The position numbers and the translations under genes are program-made. DNA of 64,000 nt from Phyllobacterium phragmitis. Its GTDB lineage: Bacteria; Pseudomonadota; Alphaproteobacteria; Rhizobiales; Rhizobiaceae. The notes beneath the pieces are model-generated. The model made no database searches, was not told the DNA's origin, and saw only the letters and a list, made by a program, of their open reading frames with translations. This document shows, piece after piece, positions 8,522 to 17,206 of this stretch; the stretch's first letter is position 1; every line of letters begins with the position of its first letter. Where the stretch lies: positions 372,001 to 436,000 of the forward strand of contig NZ_PVBR01000001.1 in the NCBI RefSeq assembly GCF_002980495.1, in the 5' to 3' direction.

Positions 8522-10044
8522 TCAAACCGTTCGGGCAGATGCGATTCCTCGGCGAGATCCGTAAAGCGCGTGAATTCCGCCTGGAAGGCGAGCTTGACGG
8601 TGCCGGTCGGCCCGTGACGCTGCTTGGCGATGATGACTTCGGCCTTGCCGCGCGCTTCCTCCATATCCGCCTGCCACTTGAAATATTCTTCCGTTCCGGG
8701 CTTCGGTTCCCGGTTCTTGATGTAATATTCGTCACGGAACACGAATAGCACCACGTCGGCATCCTGCTCGATCGAGCCGGATTCGCGCAGATCCGAGAGC
8801 TGTGGCCGCTTGTCCTCGCGGCTTTCGACCTGGCGCGAAAGCTGCGAAAGCGCAATGATCGGAACGTTCAATTCCTTGCCGAGAGCCTTGAGCCCGGTGG
8901 TGATCTCTGTGATTTCCTGCACGCGGTTTTGTGACGAGGCCTTGGACGAGCCGGTCATCAGCTGCACATAGTCGACGACCAGGACGTCAAGGCCGCGCTG
9001 GCGCTTCAGGCGGCGTGCGCGTGCGGCGAGCTGCGCGATGGAGATGCCGCCGGTCTGGTCGATATAGAGCGGGATCTTCTGCATCATGTGCGAGCAGGCG
9101 ACGAGCTTTTCGAAATCGGTCTCGGTGATCTCGCCGCGCCTGATCTTCGAGGATGAGATCTCCGTCTGCTCGGAAATGATACGGGTCGCAAGCTGCTCGG
9201 ACGACATTTCAAGCGAAAAGAACCCGACCACGCCGCCATTGACCGCCTTGATCGAACCATCAGCCTGCTGTTCGCCCTGATAGGCGGCGGCGATGTTGAA
9301 GGCGATATTGGTGGCAAGCGAGGTCTTGCCCATGCCGGGGCGTCCGGCAAGAATGATAAGATCGGAGGGCTGCAGACCGCCCATGCGGGCATCGAGCGAA
9401 TGGATGCCCGCCGACATGCCCGACAGATGCCCGTCGCGCATGAAGGCGGCATTGGCCATGTCGACGGCGGTCTTGACCGCGTCGTTGAAGGACTGGAAAC
9501 CGCCATCGTAGCGGCCCGTTTCGGCCAACTCGAACAAGCGCCGCTCGGCATCCTCGATCTGGCTGCGCGGCGCCATGTCCACCGGCGCGTCATAGGCGAT
9601 ATTGACCATGTCTTCGCCGATGGTGATGAGCGCGCGGCGCGTGGCGAGATCGTAGATGGCGCGGCCGTAATCCTCGGCATTGATGATGGTCACGGCCTCG
9701 GCGGCGAGGCGTGCCACATATTGGAAGACCGTCATGTCGCCGACCTTCTCTTCCGCCGGAAGGAAGGTCTTGATGGTAACCGGATTGGCCATCTTGCCGA
9801 TGCGGATGAGATCGGATGCGACTTCGAAGATCTTGCGGTGCAGCGGTTCGTTGAAATGATTAGCCTTCAGGAAGTCGGATACCCGATAGAAGGCGTCGTT
9901 GTTGATCAGAATCGCGCCGAGCAGCGCCTGCTCCGCTTCAATATTGTTCGGCGCCTCGCGATAAAGCGTGCTGCTCCCGTCACGGGATCCATCTCGTGCC
10001 CCATCCCGCGCTTCGTCGAGTTTGCGTATTGTCGCTTCTGCCAT
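8518..10044 (-). CDS. dnaB: Replicative DNA helicase DnaB
   Basis: The hexameric 5'-3' helicase at the replication fork. The 508-residue protein has the N-terminal DnaB domain (from about residue 30), Walker A GRPGMGKT at 234-241 and Walker B DVLVVDYVQLM. The N-terminus contains a short Arg-Asp-Gly repeat (ARDG/SRDG, residues about 12-23) not seen in E. coli DnaB. It is the first gene of the run. Four GANTC sites lie in the 117 bases just upstream of its start codon. Confidence 0.97.
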   Translation of the reverse strand: MAEATIRKLDEARDGARDGSRDGSSTLYREAPNNIEAEQALLGAILINNDAFYRVSDFLKANHFNEPLHRKIFEVASDLIRIGKMANPVTIKTFLPAEEKVGDMTVFQYVARLAAEAVTIINAEDYGRAIYDLATRRALITIGEDMVNIAYDAPVDMAPRSQIEDAERRLFELAETGRYDGGFQSFNDAVKTAVDMANAAFMRDGHLSGMSAGIHSLDARMGGLQPSDLIILAGRPGMGKTSLATNIAFNIAAAYQGEQQADGSIKAVNGGVVGFFSLEMSSEQLATRIISEQTEISSSKIRRGEITETDFEKLVACSHMMQKIPLYIDQTGGISIAQLAARARRLKRQRGLDVLVVDYVQLMTGSSKASSQNRVQEITEITTGLKALGKELNVPIIALSQLSRQVESREDKRPQLSDLRESGSIEQDADVVLFVFRDEYYIKNREPKPGTEEYFKWQADMEEARGKAEVIIAKQRHGPTGTVKLAFQAEFTRFTDLAEESHLPERFE

Positions 10045-10161
10045 GATTCTCGCTTCGCCCCTTATCCGCGTCGAGGTAGCGCCGGAACGCTGGAGAATGC
10101 AATGCGCAACCCGATCGATTCGGTGGAGAGCAAAAAGCTATACCATGATTCACAGCGATTC
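10045..10161. promoter_or_regulatory. GANTC cluster upstream of dnaB
   Basis: GATTC occurs at 10045-10049, 10117-10121, 10147-10151 and 10157-10161. The last two are part of a tandem 10-base repeat GATTCACAGC/GATTCACAGT. GANTC is the target of the alphaproteobacterial cell-cycle methylase CcrM. About one site per 256 bases is expected at even base composition. Confidence 0.5.
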
Positions 10162-10236
10162 ACAGTTTCCCGCGCAAACTGGAATATCGAGGGTTGACAT
10201 GGGAACTGTTAAATGGAGCGTTGGCGCTTCGTCACG

Positions 10237-10402
10237 CACCCCCCTCTGGCCTGCCGGCCATCTCCCCCATAAGGAGGGAGATTAGCCTTCATCGAGGTTC
10301 GGCACCAATCGCAGACGTTGAAGATTGAATGCCCCCGCTTATGTCAGCCAATCTCCCTCCTTGAGGGGGAGATGGCCGGCAGGCCAGAGGGGGGTATTCA
10401 CC
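10237..10402. repeat. Composite intergenic palindrome, family A copy 3
   Basis: Arms at 10237-10284 and 10349-10399 are inverted copies (CCCCCCTCTGGCCTGCCGGC and complement). The centre shares GCCTTCAT, GGCACCAATCGCA and ATGTCAGCCAATCTCC with copy 1, in the same order and spacing. Confidence 0.88.
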
Positions 10403-10433
10403 GCGCCAATGCCTGCATTTAGAATCACCGCTT

Positions 10434-11717
10434 CTATTTCCCCGCCGCCCCCCGCGATGGCGCCGGTATCTCCGTATTCGCTCCCCTCGGTGCGCTGTCG
10501 AGGCGTTTGAGGCGTTTTTCCTCCGCCTCGATATAATTGCGGGTAAGCGGCACGGCGTCCTGGCGGTGAGCGATCTGGATCTGGAACACCATCATGTTCT
10601 GCCAGCGGAACGCGCTTTCCGATGCGGCGAGGTAGAATTCCCACATGCGGCAGAAACGCTCGTCATAGATCGATTTGGCGATCTCGCGATTGGCCATGAA
10701 GGCCTCGCGCCAGGCTTTCAGCGTTTCGGCATAATGCAGCCGCAGGATTTCAATATCGGTCACGACGAGGCCGGCCCGCTCGATATGCGGCAGCACTTCC
10801 GAGAGCGCCGGTATATAGCCGCCGGGGAAGATATATTTGCGGATGAACGGATTGGTCGCGCCCGGTCCGTCGCTGCGCCCGATGGCGTGGAGCAGGAACA
10901 CGCCGTCGCGCTTGAGGAGCCTTGCGGTGTGCTCGAAATATTCGGCGAAATGATTGACGCCGACATGCTCGAACATCCCCACTGAAACAATGCGGTCATA
11001 GGGCTCCTGCAGCAGGCGGTAATCCTGCAGCTTGAACCGTGCCGTGCCCGAAAACCCTTCTTTCGCCGCGCGCTCGTTGGCGACGGCATGCTGCTCCTGG
11101 CTGAGCGTGACGCCGGTGACGTCGGCTTGCAGATATTTAGCCATATAAAGGCCGAGGCCGCCCCAGCCGCAGCCGATATCCAGCAGCGTGTGTCCCTCCT
11201 TGATCAGGAGCTTGGCTGCGATATGCCGCTTCTTGACGAGTTGCGCTTCGGCGAGCGTGGCTTTCGGCGTCTCGAAATAGGCGCAGGAATATTGCATGTC
11301 GGGATCGAGGAACAACCGGTAGAGATCGCCTGAGAGATCGTAATGATGGCGCACATGCCACGAGGCGCGGGTGATCGTGTTGATCTGCTGCAGCCGCCGT
11401 CCGGCCCGCCTTGCGCCGTCGAGCGCCCGCATCCATGGTTCCTTGGCGGCGATCGGCCCGGCATTCTCGAAGACGAGCCGCAGGAGCGCATACATGTCGC
11501 CTTCGAGAAAGTCGAGATCGCCGGCCATATAGGCTTCCGCCAGCTTGAGCTCTGGGTTGAGCGCAATGGCGCGTTCGGCCCTGCGTGACTTGATGCTGAT
11601 ATGCACGGGGCTGCCGGTTTTGTCGCCGAACCGATGTTTGACGCCTTCAGCGTCTGTAACCGTTAGATCTCCCGCCTCGATCAGATGATTCAATACAGTA
11701 CGTAAAAGAGCATTCAT
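10434..11717 (-). CDS. cfa: Cyclopropane-fatty-acyl-phospholipid synthase
   Basis: Adds a methylene bridge from S-adenosylmethionine to unsaturated acyl chains of membrane phospholipids. The 427-residue protein has a mixed N-terminal region and a methyltransferase domain with the SAM site LLDIGCGWGGLGLY. The start at 11717 (MNALLRTVL) has GGAG upstream; the frame is open 55 codons further but that part is not protein-like. A terminator of the upstream rplI gene lies between them, so cfa probably has its own promoter. Confidence 0.95.
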   Translation of the reverse strand: MNALLRTVLNHLIEAGDLTVTDAEGVKHRFGDKTGSPVHISIKSRRAERAIALNPELKLAEAYMAGDLDFLEGDMYALLRLVFENAGPIAAKEPWMRALDGARRAGRRLQQINTITRASWHVRHHYDLSGDLYRLFLDPDMQYSCAYFETPKATLAEAQLVKKRHIAAKLLIKEGHTLLDIGCGWGGLGLYMAKYLQADVTGVTLSQEQHAVANERAAKEGFSGTARFKLQDYRLLQEPYDRIVSVGMFEHVGVNHFAEYFEHTARLLKRDGVFLLHAIGRSDGPGATNPFIRKYIFPGGYIPALSEVLPHIERAGLVVTDIEILRLHYAETLKAWREAFMANREIAKSIYDERFCRMWEFYLAASESAFRWQNMMVFQIQIAHRQDAVPLTRNYIEAEEKRLKRLDSAPRGANTEIPAPSRGAAGK

Positions 11718-11867
11718 CGACCAATCTCCACAAAACAAGATCGGCCCCGGCTTCAGGTTTTCCGGACGATGCGGAGACGGGTACCCGCCGCGCAGACCGC
11801 ACCATCCGCGTACCCTTTGTCGGGCCACGAAAATGATAAGATAGGCGCTTTTTTGTGTCTGAAAAGC

Positions 11868-11896
11868 AAAAACGCCCGGCATTGAGGCCGGGCGTT
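11868..11896 (-). terminator. Rho-independent terminator of the rpsF-rplI operon
   Basis: A perfect 10-bp stem AACGCCCGGC / GCCGGGCGTT with a 6-base loop (11871-11896). Read on the minus strand it runs into TTTTTGC. It lies about 70 bases after the rplI stop. Confidence 0.88.
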
Positions 11897-11963
11897 ATCA
11901 TTTATAGTTTACTGAGCCGGCTCAAACACCGGAAGAAGAATAAAGAAGAATACGCTTGTTCAA

Positions 11964-12536
11964 TCAGGCGTTGTCTTCGTTCTCCAGATCTTCATCGTCC
12001 AGGATTTCCTCGGCAAGAGGCTCTTCCTCGATACCGTAGATCGCTTCTGCGGAGGTCAGGTCTTCGCCCTTGGTCTGACGTTCGGCTTCTTCCGTGGAAC
12101 GGGCGATATTGATGGTAACGGTGACTTCCACTTCCGGATGCAGGGCGATGGCGACCGTGTGCAGTCCGATGGTCTTGATCGGCGTGTTGAGCTCGACCTG
12201 ATTGCGGCCGACGGAGAAGCCTTCGGCGGTCACGATGTCGGCGATGTCGCGGGTCGAGACAGAACCGTAGAGCTGACCGGTTTCACCGGCTGAACGCACG
12301 ACGATGAAGTTCTTGCCGTCGAGCTTTTCGGCAACCGCCTGGGCTTCGCTCTTGCGCTCGAGGTTGCGGGCCTCGAGTTGGGCGCGCTGTGCTTCGAAGC
12401 GCTTCTTGTTGCCTTCATTGGCGCGCAACGCCTTGCCCTGCGGCAAAAGGAAATTGCGGGCGTAGCCGTCCTTGACTTTTACGGTGTCGCCCATTTGGCC
12501 GAGGCGGGAAATGCGTTCAAGCAGAATGACGTCCAT
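11964..12536 (-). CDS. rplI: 50S ribosomal protein L9
   Basis: The 190-residue protein has the classic L9 N-terminus ([22 protein letters not shown]) with the Gly- and Lys-rich rRNA-binding part [13 protein letters not shown], a long central helix ([16 protein letters not shown]) and the C-terminal domain. An acidic tail of about 40 residues, rich in Glu and Asp, extends past the E. coli length of about 149. It is the last gene of rpsF-rpsR-DUF2232-rplI. Confidence 0.97.
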   Translation of the reverse strand: MDVILLERISRLGQMGDTVKVKDGYARNFLLPQGKALRANEGNKKRFEAQRAQLEARNLERKSEAQAVAEKLDGKNFIVVRSAGETGQLYGSVSTRDIADIVTAEGFSVGRNQVELNTPIKTIGLHTVAIALHPEVEVTVTINIARSTEEAERQTKGEDLTSAEAIYGIEEEPLAEEILDDEDLENEDNA

Positions 12537-12561
12537 TGGTAAGTCCTTTCAGTGTCGTCTG

Positions 12562-13524
12562 TCAGTCAATCGGGGTTTTGGGTGAGGTTTTCGACACCGG
12601 AGCGTTGCGCGACGTGTCGAACAATCCGGCGATGAGGAAGAGAAAAAGCACGAAGGCGAAGATCACGACGGCAAGATAGGCGAGCCATAATGCGAAAGGC
12701 CGCCATGGCGCGCCGCGCGTGCGATAATGCATCATGGCGAAGCCCGCCAAAAGGAAACCGGCACTCAGTGCTCCGCCGACCGCCGCCGCCGCATGGCCGA
12801 GCCCGCCGTCGATGAAGGCGAGGACGAGGCAGATGGCGAAGACGGCAAGTGCGATACGCGGCATTCTCAGCGTCGCGGGCCAATCGTCACGCGGACGACG
12901 CAGCCGGCCGGAAAGCGCAGTAAGCCGCAATGCCAGATAGAGATTGGCCACAAGCACCAGGACGCCGGTTGCCGGCTGAATGGCGGGAAGAGCCGCGACC
13001 ATGAATGCAGCGAGGTTTTCGCGCATCTCGTTGCTGGCGGTGAAATTCGGATCAGCCTGGGAAACGCTTGCCACGATCGCATTGGCGACTTCGCGCGCCA
13101 GTTCCTCGCCAAAGCCGATGATGATCCCGATGATGATGAAGCTTGCCGCCACCATCAGCGCCAGGCGGAAGATGATGTCGGAGAGGGGATACCAGACCAG
13201 CGTGTCGGATGGACCGCCCATTTCATCTGCCGGCCGGGCGAGCCCCGCGAGATAGGCGCCCGTTGCCGCGGGAACGATGCTGGTCAGCGCCACGAGGAGC
13301 GCCGCCATCGGCGCTGCGACGAGTGCAACGGCAATGCTTGCGACAATGGCCGAAATGAGGCTCGCGGCGGTGCCCCAGCCGAGAGCAGCGATGAAGATCG
13401 GCAATGGCGTGAGGAAATAAAGCAACATCGCCACGCCCGATTGGGCGATGACGCCAGCCGACATCAGCGCGGCTGCAAGCCCCGCCAATATTCCAACGCC
13501 GATCGATGTGCCGTCGAATTTCAT
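12562..13524 (-). CDS. DUF2232 domain-containing membrane protein
   Basis: A 320-residue multi-pass membrane protein with about eight hydrophobic segments, matching the DUF2232 family commonly found between rpsR and rplI in alphaproteobacteria. The start MKFDGTSIGVG at 13524 was chosen because the 29 codons upstream lack protein character and AGGA lies a little over ten bases before it. Function unknown; membrane-transport or biogenesis roles have been suggested for related families. The last 15 residues are polar. Confidence 0.8.
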   Translation of the reverse strand: MKFDGTSIGVGILAGLAAALMSAGVIAQSGVAMLLYFLTPLPIFIAALGWGTAASLISAIVASIAVALVAAPMAALLVALTSIVPAATGAYLAGLARPADEMGGPSDTLVWYPLSDIIFRLALMVAASFIIIGIIIGFGEELAREVANAIVASVSQADPNFTASNEMRENLAAFMVAALPAIQPATGVLVLVANLYLALRLTALSGRLRRPRDDWPATLRMPRIALAVFAICLVLAFIDGGLGHAAAAVGGALSAGFLLAGFAMMHYRTRGAPWRPFALWLAYLAVVIFAFVLFLFLIAGLFDTSRNAPVSKTSPKTPID

Positions 13525-13671
13525 TTGCTCGCTGTCCTGCTGGTTCTCATGGTCCGGGCGAACCGGAGGTCCATGGACCTTGAAAGCAGTTAGAGGTGAT
13601 GGCCCTGCCATAGCACCCCAACTCGGGATTTTATTTCTCCAACCGCGCCCATCGCGGAAAGAGGAAAGAAT

Positions 13672-13757
13672 TGGGAATAGGGGAGTATGTGAGTAGGGGA
13701 GTATGTCTATTGTAAAAACATATTCTCTTACTGCCTTATTCCCCTACTCCCTTATCT
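13672..13757. repeat. Imperfect inverted repeat between rpsR and DUF2232
   Basis: The left arm (13672-13709) has two near-identical units of AGGGGAGTATGTG type; the right arm (13717-13757) carries the complementary CCCCTACTCCC and TATTCTC, with TGTAAAAA in the loop. All purines are on one strand in each arm. It sits inside the ribosomal operon, so it would form an internal RNA stem that could lower expression of DUF2232 and rplI relative to S6 and S18. Confidence 0.55.
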
Positions 13758-13759
13758 TC

Positions 13760-14008
13760 TTACTTGACGATGTAAGGCAGCAGGCCGAGGAAACGAGCGC
13801 GCTTGATCGCCTTGGCGAGTTCGCGCTGCTTCTTCTGGCTGACGGCCGTGATGCGGGATGGAACGATCTTGCCGCGCTCGGAAATATAGCGCTGCAGGAG
13901 CTTCACATCCTTGTAGTCGATCTTCGGTGCATTGGCGCCGGAGAACGGGCAGGTCTTGCGCCGGCGATGAAAAGGACGCCGGGTCGGGATCTGGTTGATG
14001 TCGACCAT
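13760..14008 (-). CDS. rpsR: 30S ribosomal protein S18
   Basis: An 82-residue basic protein with the S18 core [19 protein letters not shown] and [14 protein letters not shown]. It binds S6 in the small-subunit platform. Its ATG shares one base with the rpsF stop (TAATG), consistent with coupled, equimolar synthesis of the S6:S18 pair. Confidence 0.97.
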   Translation of the reverse strand: MVDINQIPTRRPFHRRRKTCPFSGANAPKIDYKDVKLLQRYISERGKIVPSRITAVSQKKQRELAKAIKRARFLGLLPYIVK

Positions 14009-14454
14009 TATACGGCTCCTTCACCAGCTTCGTTGTCGCGCGGACGGCGCGGACGGTCGCGATCACCATCACGCGGACGGCGCGGGCGGTCGTCATCGCG
14101 GCCGAAACGGTCGTCGCGTTCGCGGCGGTCGTCACGGCGGGCGAGCATGGCCGACTGGCCTTCCTCATGTTCGTCGACGCGGACCGTGAGAAAGCGCAGC
14201 ACGTCTTCGTTGATGCGAAGCTGGCGTTCCATCTCGCTGACCGCCGCCGCCGGAGCGTCGATGTTCAACAGCGAATAATACGCCTTGCGGTTCTTCTTGA
14301 TCCGATAGGTAAGGGGACGCAGTCCCCAGTTTTCGATACGCCCGACCTTGCCGCCATTGGCCTCGATGACACCCTTGTACTGTTCTACAAGAGCATCGAC
14401 CTGCTGCTGCGTTATATCCTGTCGGGCAAGGAGCACATGTTCGTAAAGAGCCAT
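14008..14454 (-). CDS. rpsF: 30S ribosomal protein S6 with charged tail
   Basis: The first 95 residues are the S6 fold ([31 protein letters not shown]). The remaining 50 or so residues form a low-complexity Arg/Asp tail with repeated [10 protein letters not shown]-like units; the DNA there is correspondingly repetitive (14035-14145). Tails of this kind occur in Rhizobiales S6. First gene of the rpsF-rpsR-DUF2232-rplI operon. Confidence 0.96.
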   Translation of the reverse strand: MALYEHVLLARQDITQQQVDALVEQYKGVIEANGGKVGRIENWGLRPLTYRIKKNRKAYYSLLNIDAPAAAVSEMERQLRINEDVLRFLTVRVDEHEEGQSAMLARRDDRRERDDRFGRDDDRPRRPRDGDRDRPRRPRDNEAGEGAV

Positions 14455-14511
14455 TGTCTCTGCCTTTCTTCATATTAGCATTGCAAGACACCAGCGGCTA
14501 AGCCTCTGCGA

Positions 14512-14539
14512 CTTCTCTCATGCCGGATAACCGGAGAAG
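14512..14539 (-). promoter_or_regulatory. Hairpin in the rpsF leader
   Basis: Outer arms CTTCTC / GAGAAG enclose an inner CCGG-TTAT-CCGG hairpin, about 58 bases before the rpsF start. In many bacteria the S6:S18 complex binds a CCG-containing leader structure of its own mRNA; this hairpin is a candidate. The match to that motif was not modelled. Confidence 0.35.
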
Positions 14540-14866
14540 AAAGGGCGCGGGGTTGAGACGATCGAGAGCGGAGACACGGGAGGCTGAAGCACTTTAGACT
14601 TCGACGGATCATGCGCAATTAATTGCACAATCCGGCCCTCCGTTCAGCCCCCAACTGACGCCGAGCAATGAACGGGCGGCTTATATGGGTTTTTGTCCCA
14701 AGATGCAATGCCACATATTTCTGCACCCGAAATGGCAAATCGGAAACAGGAAAACGCCGGCGGTATGCCATCGTATTCTGCATGGATTCGATCGATTTCG
14801 CGCCCATGCAGGGGTTTTAGCCCCGTCATACTTGACTTCTGCGTCGCCGATGGTCACACCGCGCGC

Positions 14867-14881
14867 CAATATTGAATATTG
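14867..14881. promoter_or_regulatory. 15-base palindrome upstream of fabD
   Basis: CAATATT-G-AATATTG is a perfect palindrome ending 23 bases before the fabD start codon. It is AT-only in the core, in a GC-rich region. It could be an operator for the fatty acid operon or a promoter part; the factor is unknown. Confidence 0.45.
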
Positions 14882-14904
14882 CGTAAAGACGCTGGAGACC
14901 AATA

Positions 14905-15843
14905 ATGGCCATAGCATTTACATTTCCGGGGCAGGGCAGCCAGACGGTCGGCATGGGCAAGGCGCTTTCTGAAACCTTCGCCGAGGCGCGTGCGGTGTTC
15001 GATGAGGTGGATGATGCGCTGGGCGAGAAGCTTTCCGCCACCATGTTCGAAGGACCCGAGGAAACGCTGACATTGACCGCCAACGCTCAGCCCGCCCTGA
15101 TGGCCGTATCGCTTGCCGTCATGCGTGTGCTCGAGGCGAAAGGATTTTCACTGAAGGACAAGGTGGCTTATGTCGCGGGCCATTCGCTCGGCGAATATTC
15201 GGCGCTTTGCGCGGCCGGAACCTTTTCGCTGGCCGACACGGCGCGGCTCCTGCGCATTCGCGGCAATGCCATGCAGCGCGCCGTTGCCGTAGGCGAGGGA
15301 GCGATGGCGGCGATTATAGGCCTGGAGCACGGCGATGTGCAGACGGTCTGTAGCGAGGCTTCCGCCAGCGGTGTCTGCCAGGTCGCCAATGACAATGGCG
15401 GCGGCCAGATTGTCATCTCAGGATCGAAGCCGGCGGTCGAAATGGCCGCGAAACTTGCCACCGATATGGGCGCCAAGCGGGCGATCATGCTGCCGGTCTC
15501 CGCACCTTTCCATTCGGCGCTGATGGCGCCCGCCGCCGACGCGATGCGCGCGGCGCTGTCGGAGGTGAAGATGAGTGATCCGGTCGTGCCGCTCGTCGCC
15601 AATGTCCGAGCCGCTCCGGTGACCGATGCACATGAAATCGCCTCGTTTCTGGTCGAGCAGGTGACCGGTCAGGTCCGCTGGCGCGAAACCGTCGAGTGGT
15701 TCGCGGCAAACGGCGTCACCACGCTTTATGAAATCGGTTCCGGCAAAGTGCTGACCGGTCTCGCGCGCCGTATATCGAAAGACATAACCGGAACCGCCGT
15801 TGGAACGGCGGAAGAAATCGAAGCCGCGCTTGCCGCGCTTTAA
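14905..15843 (+). CDS. fabD: Malonyl-CoA:ACP transacylase
   Basis: Loads malonyl groups onto acyl carrier protein for fatty acid synthesis. The 312-residue protein has FPGQGSQTVGMG at the N-terminus and the nucleophile Ser94 in GHSLGEYSA. GGAG precedes the ATG by about seven bases. It heads the fabD-fabG-acpP-fabF-mltG-yicC-gmk series; a palindromic repeat separates it from fabG. Confidence 0.97.
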   Translation: MAIAFTFPGQGSQTVGMGKALSETFAEARAVFDEVDDALGEKLSATMFEGPEETLTLTANAQPALMAVSLAVMRVLEAKGFSLKDKVAYVAGHSLGEYSALCAAGTFSLADTARLLRIRGNAMQRAVAVGEGAMAAIIGLEHGDVQTVCSEASASGVCQVANDNGGGQIVISGSKPAVEMAAKLATDMGAKRAIMLPVSAPFHSALMAPAADAMRAALSEVKMSDPVVPLVANVRAAPVTDAHEIASFLVEQVTGQVRWRETVEWFAANGVTTLYEIGSGKVLTGLARRISKDITGTAVGTAEEIEAALAAL

Positions 15844-15919
15844 AGCATGATCCCGAACCGAAGGTCAGCGTCAGCAAAAAATTGCGGACTTCCAGGTAAG
15901 ATCATGCGGTTAAGACAAA
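15844..15919. repeat. Intergenic palindrome, family C copy 1
   Basis: Ends in the perfect 8-base inverted repeat GCATGATC / GATCATGC. The interior shares GACTTCCAGGTAA with copy 2 but has about 20 extra bases after CCCGAA. It lies right between fabD and fabG and would be part of their transcript. Confidence 0.8.
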
Positions 15920-15944
15920 AGAGAATTGACCGGAAGGAAACGCG

Positions 15945-16682
15945 ATGTTTGATCTTAACGGCCGCAAGGCTCTTATTACAGGCGCTACCGGCGGTATCGG
16001 CGAAGCGATCGCCCGTACCCTCCATGCTCAAGGAGCCATTGTCGGTCTGCACGGAACCCGTGTCGAGAAACTGGAAGCCCTGGCCGCTGAACTCGGCGAG
16101 CGGGTGAAGATATTCCCGGCCGATCTTTCGGATCGCACGGAAGTCCAGGCGCTCGGCGAAAAGGCGGAGAAGGAACTCGAAGGCGTCGGGATCCTCGTCA
16201 ACAATGCCGGCATTACCAGGGACGGCCTGTTCGTTCGTATGAGCGATGCCGATTGGGACGCCGTGCTGAACGTCAATCTCACATCGGTGTTCAACCTCAC
16301 TAGGGAATTGACCCACCCTATGATGCGTCGCCGCTATGGCCGCATCATCAACATCACCTCGATTGTCGGTATCACCGGCAATTCCGGTCAGGCGAACTAT
16401 TGCGCATCGAAAGCCGGACTGATCGGCTTCTCCAAATCGCTGGCGCAGGAAATCGCCAGCCGCAACGTAACGGTCAACTGCGTGGCGCCTGGTTTCATCG
16501 AATCGGCCATGACCGACAAGCTCAATGAAAAGCAGAAGGACGCCATCATGGGGGCAATCCCCATGAAGCGCATGGGCACCGGCGCGGAGATCGCCGCGGC
16601 CGTGGCCTATCTCGCCAGCGAGGAAGCTGCCTACGTCACCGGGCAGACATTGCACGTCAATGGCGGTATGGCGATGATCTGA
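15945..16682 (+). CDS. fabG: 3-oxoacyl-ACP reductase
   Basis: NADPH-dependent reductase of the fatty acid elongation cycle, a 245-residue SDR. It has TGATGGIG (12-19), VNNAG, and the catalytic triad S139, Y152 and K156 (YCASK). The start has GGAAGG about seven bases upstream. The position after fabD and before acpP identifies it as the FabG of the cycle rather than a general SDR. Confidence 0.96.
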   Translation: MFDLNGRKALITGATGGIGEAIARTLHAQGAIVGLHGTRVEKLEALAAELGERVKIFPADLSDRTEVQALGEKAEKELEGVGILVNNAGITRDGLFVRMSDADWDAVLNVNLTSVFNLTRELTHPMMRRRYGRIINITSIVGITGNSGQANYCASKAGLIGFSKSLAQEIASRNVTVNCVAPGFIESAMTDKLNEKQKDAIMGAIPMKRMGTGAEIAAAVAYLASEEAAYVTGQTLHVNGGMAMI

Positions 16683-16952
16683 TCGCCAAAAGCAAATTTG
16701 CCCGCAGAACAGTCTCAAACGGGCCTATATGCAGGCAAAATGCGCTTTGCGCGGGCAAGGAACCGTGTTAAGGCGCGCGCAGAACTGGCGTGCGGCGTAT
16801 CTCTGCAGCTCCAGTCCTGTTCCGAGAGGAATATCCACAGGGGTATCCGTTGCACCGTGAAAGCGGCAGGTAACAGGTATCTTATAGCTTGATTACATCC
16901 ACCCATGCCGCTAACCAAGGCAGGGAAACAACACACAGGTCGAGGTTCGGAC

Positions 16953-17189
16953 ATGAGCGACACCGCAGAACGCGTCAAGAAAATCGTTGTTGAACATCTG
17001 GGCGTAGATGCCGACAAGGTCACGGAAGGCGCAAGCTTCATTGATGACCTCGGCGCAGACAGCCTTGATACTGTCGAACTCGTCATGGCTTTCGAGGAAG
17101 AATTCGGCGTCGAAATCCCTGATGATGCCGCTGAAACGATCTTGACCGTCGGCGACGCCGTCAAGTTCATCGATAAGGCTAAGGCCTGA
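16953..17189 (+). CDS. acpP: Acyl carrier protein
   Basis: A 78-residue acidic helical protein with the phosphopantetheine site Ser37 in GADSLDTVE. It carries growing acyl chains. The start at 16953 gives the standard [11 protein letters not shown]-terminus; the frame is open 16 codons upstream. A 270-base gap before it suggests a separate promoter, and a hairpin follows its stop, consistent with its usual high, independent expression. Confidence 0.98.
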   Translation: MSDTAERVKKIVVEHLGVDADKVTEGASFIDDLGADSLDTVELVMAFEEEFGVEIPDDAAETILTVGDAVKFIDKAKA

Positions 17190-17206
17190 TTTTAAGGCGG
17201 GTTGTT

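Larger units (their letters stand above)
10045..10433. other. Intergenic region between cfa and dnaB
   Basis: A 389-base stretch with no credible gene. The side next to dnaB holds the GANTC cluster and presumably the dnaB promoter. The side next to the 3' end of cfa is filled by the family A palindrome at 10237-10402. Confidence 0.7.
14455..14904. other. Divergent intergenic region rpsF / fabD
   Basis: 450 bases with no credible gene between divergent rpsF and fabD. It contains a hairpin near rpsF (14512-14539), a perfect 12-base palindrome GCAATTAATTGC at 14615-14626 and a 15-base palindrome just before fabD (14867-14881). Promoters for both operons should lie here; I could not place -35/-10 boxes with confidence. 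Confidence 0.6.

Noticed and set aside
16831-16839. DnaA-box-like ATATCCACA upstream of acpP
   Set aside because: It matches the E. coli box in 8 of 9 positions, but single near-matches are common by chance and no cluster or AT-rich unwinding element is present.
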